Positions 7,486 through 9,733 of a stretch of 9,733 nucleotides of DNA are shown one piece after another. Where the stretch lies: NCBI GenBank assembly GCA_031384695.1, contig JANNAV010000309.1:1-9733 (forward strand), in the 5' to 3' direction. Source of the DNA: JANNAV01 sp031384695. GTDB taxonomy: Bacteria; Pseudomonadota; Alphaproteobacteria; Rhodobacterales; Rhodobacteraceae. The notes beneath the pieces were generated by a model. That model worked only from the letters and a program-made list of their open reading frames with translations. It ran no database searches and was not told the origin of the DNA. A program made the translations under genes and the position numbers. Position 1 is the first letter of the stretch. Each line of letters starts with the position of its first letter.

Positions 7486-7535
7486 GGGCAGCGCGACCGC
7501 CTGAATTGACCGTCGTTTACCCACCGTTTAACCCC

Positions 7536-7557
7536 CTGTTCACCTCCACTTGAACAG
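7536..7557 (+). repeat. Small inverted repeat, possible weak terminator of tail operon
   Basis: CTGTTCA (7536-7542) and TGAACAG (7551-7557) form a perfect 7-bp stem with an 8-nt loop, 50 nt after the last tail gene. No T-run follows, so it is not a clear intrinsic terminator. Confidence 0.3.
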
Positions 7558-7592
7558 CCACCTGAATCGCCCGCCACTCAAAAATCGAATTG

Positions 7593-7664
7593 CTGCAGCT
7601 TCTGCTGTAAAACACTGCAGCTTCTGCTGTCACGCCACTGTGCGTTTACAACAGAAGCTGCAGT
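7593..7664 (+). repeat. Three-copy 16-17-nt repeat, two direct and one inverted
   Basis: CTGCAGCTTCTGCTGT occurs at 7593-7608 and again at 7615-7630. Its inverted form occurs at 7648-7664 (ACAACAGAAGCTGCAGT) with one mismatch. The inverted copy can pair with copy 2 (17-nt arms, 16 matches, 17-nt loop) or with copy 1 (19-nt arms 7593-7611 and 7645-7663, one mismatch), so two exclusive hairpins are possible. On the minus strand a T5 run (7584-7580) lies 8 nt beyond copy 1. The function is unknown; an operator array, a terminator or a structured RNA are options. Confidence 0.8.
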
Positions 7665-7924
7665 AAACCGGGAAAGGCTGGTATTAGCTGGGAACTGGCG
7701 GAAATTGGAGCAATTATAGGTGGTTAGCGTGGTATCGCGGGTCTGTCGCGCAGTGGTTCCCAGAGTTTGCAGTGGGCGCGGGAAACGGGGTTTTCGGGGC
7801 ATCCAGGAGGCTTTGCGGGGCTGAGGGTGGCCAACTGGGGGCATCGTTTAAGGTGTTGAAACATAGCGGAAAAATCGGCGGCTAAGGCGCTTTTGTGGAG
7901 TGAATATTGGTGTAGGGCAGAGCG

Positions 7925-7972
7925 CCAACATGCAACTGGCGTTTCGTGGTGGGGTTTCCAGTTGCATGTTGG
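7925..7972 (+). repeat. Perfect 15-bp inverted repeat with 18-nt loop
   Basis: CCAACATGCAACTGG (7925-7939) and its exact reverse complement CCAGTTGCATGTTGG (7958-7972) flank an 18-nt spacer. It lies about 95 nt beyond the methyltransferase stop codon. No T-run follows on either strand, so a simple intrinsic terminator is not supported; a protein-binding site or RNA stem is possible. Confidence 0.85.
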
Positions 7973-8067
7973 ACGTAAGGTATTGATTTATCGAGATAAC
8001 AGGGGTGCGCGCCGCTGGTCAAAACCGGGGTGCAAGGTGCAACTGATTTTGGCTGAAACGGCCGGAA

Positions 8068-8886
8068 TCAGGGTGCCGGGGAGGGTATCAGCAGCCCGGC
8101 GCGCGTGCCTGACCCGGCGGTTTGCTGGCCGATGGTGTAGGTGGTCTGAACTGGTTCGATCTGGAAGGCCGCGAAGATGTGGCGAAGCTCGGGCACATCG
8201 TTTACGGACATCAGAAAGCGGCCTTTGAGGCCCGCAAGCCGGTCAGCCAGGCGCTGAAAATCGGCCCGCACGAACAGGGTTTTGCCATAGTCGCCTTCGC
8301 AACCCCAGTAGGGCGGATCGAGGTAGAACAAGGTGCCTGGCCCATCGTAACGGGTGATGAATTCGGCATAGTCGAGGCATTCGATGACAACGCCCGCAAG
8401 GCGGCTGTGCAGATCTTCCAGCATGGGTTCGAGCGTACTGAGGTTGAAACGGCCGGGGCGATCCCTGGCGACGCCGAAGTTGCGGCCTGATATCTTGCCA
8501 CCAAATGCCGTGCGCTGCAGGTAAAGGAATCGCGCTGCGCGTTCGAGATCGGTCAGGGTTTCCGGGTTGGTGTCGACCAGCCGGTTGAACTCGGCGCGGG
8601 TGGTCAATTGAAACCGAAGCACCTCAAGAAACTGCGGATAGTGGCGTTGCAGGATTCGGAACAGATTGGCGACATCGCGGCCCCGATCATTGATCACTTC
8701 GGCCCGCGGCCGTGCGGTGCGACGCAGAAAGATGCCCCCCATGCCGACGAAAGGCTCGGCATAAGTGGTGCAGGCCGTGGCGTCGAGCCTGGCGCAGATG
8801 CGCTTGGCCAGATTGCGCTTGCCACCGAGCCAGGGGGCCACAGGAAGGGTGGGTTCAACGGGCGTTAAATCGGGGTTCTGCGGCAT
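8068..8886 (-). CDS. D12-class (Dam-like) N6-adenine DNA methyltransferase
   Basis: A 272-aa protein that transfers a methyl group from S-adenosylmethionine to adenine in DNA. Motif order is that of the alpha-group (Dam, D12 class): PWLGGKRNL at 18-26 (motif X), AEPFVGMGG at 43-51 (motif I, AdoMet binding), NDRGRDVANLFRIL at 66-79, catalytic DPPY at 190-193 and SVND at 227-230. Length is normal for Dam-like enzymes and no key motif is missing. I chose ATG 8886 because AGGAGG (8893-8898) lies 6 nt upstream; the longer frame starting at 8925 would begin inside the LexA box. It is transcribed toward the tail operon, from its own promoter. No restriction enzyme partner is adjacent, so it is probably an orphan phage methylase, used for protection from host restriction or for regulation (inference). 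The target sequence cannot be read from the protein. Confidence 0.93.
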   Translation of the reverse strand: MPQNPDLTPVEPTLPVAPWLGGKRNLAKRICARLDATACTTYAEPFVGMGGIFLRRTARPRAEVINDRGRDVANLFRILQRHYPQFLEVLRFQLTTRAEFNRLVDTNPETLTDLERAARFLYLQRTAFGGKISGRNFGVARDRPGRFNLSTLEPMLEDLHSRLAGVVIECLDYAEFITRYDGPGTLFYLDPPYWGCEGDYGKTLFVRADFQRLADRLAGLKGRFLMSVNDVPELRHIFAAFQIEPVQTTYTIGQQTAGSGTRAGLLIPSPAP

Positions 8887-8892
8887 GTTCAC

Positions 8893-8898
8893 CCTCCT
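8893..8898 (-). promoter_or_regulatory. Ribosome binding site of the methyltransferase gene
   Basis: AGGAGG on the minus strand, 6 nt before the ATG at 8886. It decides the start in favour of the 272-aa protein. Confidence 0.85.
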
Positions 8899-8908
8899 GT
8901 GAGGTTTG

Positions 8909-8923
8909 GAACATACAGGGAAC
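8909..8923 (-). promoter_or_regulatory. LexA (SOS) box, GTTC-N7-GTTC
   Basis: The plus strand reads GAAC ATACAGG GAAC, i.e. GTTC-N7-GTTC on the coding strand of the methyltransferase. This direct repeat with 7-nt spacing is the established LexA recognition form in Rhodobacter and other alphaproteobacteria. It overlaps the likely -10 element and lies 22 nt before the start codon, the right place for repression. Confidence 0.75.
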
Positions 8924-8938
8924 ATATGTGGAGGTAAA
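8910..8938 (-). promoter_or_regulatory. Sigma70-type promoter of the methyltransferase gene
   Basis: On the minus strand TTTACC (8938-8933) and TATGTT (8915-8910) are separated by exactly 17 nt. The -10 overlaps the LexA box. It sits in the 68-nt gap between the ybjQ-like stop codon and the methyltransferase start. Confidence 0.5.
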
Positions 8939-8954
8939 CCGGAGATGCCGAAAG

Positions 8955-9476
8955 TCAGACGATTGGTTCAGCAAGCCGAACTGCTGTGCCTGACGCCACC
9001 AGAAACAGCATGCTTTTACCGCCACCAGAAATTTCACTGTAGTCGAGATCGACGCCCACCACCGCATTTGCCCCCAGTTGATGGGCTTCGCGTTTCAGCT
9101 CGCCCAGTACCGTCTTGCGGGCTTCGCGCAGTTTCACCTGATAGGTTTCATTGCGGCCGCCGACGAGATCGCGCAGGGCGGAGCCGATGTCGTTAAAGAT
9201 GTTCATGCCCAGAACGCATTCGGCGGTGATGATCTCGAGACGCTCGATGATCGGCAGATCATGGGCGGATTCGGTGGTCAGGACAATCGAGGCCAGCGCG
9301 GAATCGAGGTTTTGCTTTTCCACCAATACCGGGTCCGGGCCCAGACGAATGGCCTGAAGCAGTCTTTCGCGGGATGCAGTACTGTCCTTCTCGAGCGTCG
9401 TCCGACATTCAAAACAGCGCCCGCCGCTTACGTCGAAAAACCCTGAACTCTTGCCGCATTGTTTGCAGATTGCCAT
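8955..9476 (-). CDS. YbjQ-family (DUF74/UPF0145) protein with N-terminal zinc ribbon
   Basis: A 173-aa protein starting at ATG 9476, with AAGGA (9483-9487) 6 nt upstream. Residues 4-24 contain two CxxC pairs (C4/C7 and C21/C24), a small zinc ribbon. Residues about 64-168 match the YbjQ/DUF74 domain: ITAECVLGMNIFNDIGSALR, DLVGGRNETY, LREARKTVLGELKREA, LGANAVVGVDLDYSE, SMLFLVASGTAV. YbjQ proteins are small, widespread and of uncertain function; they form pentamers in solved structures and have been called putative heavy-metal-binding. The common form is about 105 aa, so this one is an extended version with the added ribbon and a linker (30-63). It follows directly the partial gene at the right edge, whose stop overlaps its ribosome binding site, so the two form an operon. 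Whether it is host or phage-borne is open. Confidence 0.88.
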   Translation of the reverse strand: MAICKQCGKSSGFFDVSGGRCFECRTTLEKDSTASRERLLQAIRLGPDPVLVEKQNLDSALASIVLTTESAHDLPIIERLEIITAECVLGMNIFNDIGSALRDLVGGRNETYQVKLREARKTVLGELKREAHQLGANAVVGVDLDYSEISGGGKSMLFLVASGTAVRLAEPIV

Positions 9477-9485
9477 TGAGGTTCC

Positions 9486-9733
9486 TTACCTGTCGGGAGC
9501 AGTATGGCCCCACCAGACCACCTTGCCAATGATCGAAGTTTGCAGCTGCTCGAGCAGCTGGCGATTCGCGTCGGTCTCGGGAATCGACGTGAGCAACTCG
9601 TCGAGCGGCAACGACGAGAGCGGCGTCGCGAGGATCACAGACGAGGCGACCTTGGAGTAGCTCGCGCGGCGATTGCTCGTCGTTGTCGTCGTCGTTGTCG
9701 ACGACGACGATGACGATGCGCCGTCGTCGTCGT
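9486..9733 (-). CDS. C-terminal part of an unidentified protein, running off the right edge
   Basis: The minus-strand frame is open from the window edge to TAA at 9488-9486, giving 81 residues and no start within the window. It begins with a low-complexity tract (DDDGA, six Ser, seven Thr) and continues into a normal-looking C-terminus with SYSKVASSVILATPLSSL, LDELLTSIPETDANRQLL and EQLQTSIIGKVVWWGHTAP, ending DR. The latter is amphipathic helix followed by a short strand, more protein-like than any other frame here. The stop codon overlaps the ribosome binding site of the ybjQ-like gene (TAAGGA), as expected in an operon. I do not recognise the family. The Ser/Thr run looks like a linker separating an unseen N-terminal domain from this C-terminal one. 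Confidence 0.6.
   Translation of the reverse strand, partial: DDDGASSSSSSTTTTTTTSNRRASYSKVASSVILATPLSSLPLDELLTSIPETDANRQLLEQLQTSIIGKVVWWGHTAPDR
9676..9733. repeat. GTC/GAC trinucleotide low-complexity tract
   Basis: A tract dominated by CGT, GTT and ACG triplets. It contains a 22-nt near-palindrome centred on GTCGAC (9689-9710, one mismatched pair). On the minus strand it encodes the Asp/Ser/Thr run of the partial gene. It continues to the window edge. Confidence 0.7.

Larger units (their letters stand above)
7486..8067 (+). other. Non-coding convergent intergenic region with inverted repeats
   Basis: About 580 bases lie between the end of the tail operon and the end of the methyltransferase gene, which converge here. 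I see no gene with an acceptable ribosome binding site or protein-like composition. The stretch holds a small hairpin (7536-7557), a three-copy repeat (7593-7664), an isolated perfect TATAAT on the minus strand (7713-7718) without a good -35, and a perfect 15-bp hairpin (7925-7972). It is visibly less GC-rich than the flanking tail genes in 7680-8000. No tRNA or obvious attachment-site duplication is present. Confidence 0.7.

Noticed and set aside
7593..7664. CRISPR-like array
   Set aside because: Only three copies, one inverted, with unequal spacing (22 and about 33 nt) and no cas genes.
7578..7844. Minus-strand frame of 88 codons in the intergenic region
   Set aside because: No ribosome binding site before the ATG, an unlikely composition, and its C-terminal part is only the translated inverted repeats.
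7486..8067. Phage attachment site or tRNA gene in the intergenic stretch
   Set aside because: No tRNA-like cloverleaf and no integrase nearby; a core duplication cannot be tested without the other prophage end.
7893..8228. Plus-strand frame of 111 codons across the perfect hairpin
   Set aside because: It begins at TTG without a ribosome site, is rich in Trp/Arg, and runs into the antisense of the methyltransferase.
9504..9713. Plus-strand 69-codon frame ending in Arg runs
   Set aside because: It is the antisense of the minus-strand partial gene; the Arg run comes from the triplet repeat, and there is no good ribosome site.

Overview
The window is a phage (most likely prophage) tail and receptor-binding region from a high-GC alphaproteobacterium, probably Rhodobacteraceae. 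The assignment rests on the high GC content, on tail-tip and fibre families of the kind found in Rhodobacterales siphophages, and on a GAAC-N7-GAAC direct repeat, which is the alphaproteobacterial (Rhodobacter-type) LexA box. No integrase, capsid, terminase, tRNA or rRNA gene is visible, so integration and phage completeness cannot be judged.

Positions 1-7485 form one compact rightward operon of nine genes. They are joined by short gaps or by 1-4 bp stop/start overlaps. First is a large tail-tip (lambda gpJ / TipJ-type) protein truncated by the left edge, then a pyocin-knob tail fibre, then a run of small proteins: a 141-aa unknown, three small beta-type phage proteins (133, 117 and 137 aa) and a 68-aa unknown. 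These are followed by a glycine-rich adhesin-like protein (290 aa), a protein built from ten tandem ~20-residue Ala/Gly repeats (281 aa), and a stand-alone BppU-like Ig domain (108 aa). Together they look like the module that builds the distal tail and recognises the host surface.

Positions 7486-8067 hold no convincing gene. The base composition shifts, and the stretch carries two strong inverted-repeat structures: a three-copy 16-17-nt element (two direct copies, one inverted) and a perfect 15-bp stem with an 18-nt loop. It lies between converging transcription units.

Positions 8068-9733 are read leftward. A D12-class (Dam-like) N6-adenine DNA methyltransferase has a strong ribosome binding site and a good promoter whose -10 is overlapped by the LexA box, so it is probably induced or derepressed by DNA damage. 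Upstream of it are a YbjQ-family (DUF74) protein with an added N-terminal zinc ribbon, and the C-terminal 81 codons of a further gene running off the right edge. That last gene has a Ser/Thr tract encoded by a trinucleotide microsatellite, and its stop codon overlaps the ybjQ-like gene's ribosome binding site. These last two genes could be host chromosome or phage accessory genes. The phage/host border cannot be fixed from this window.
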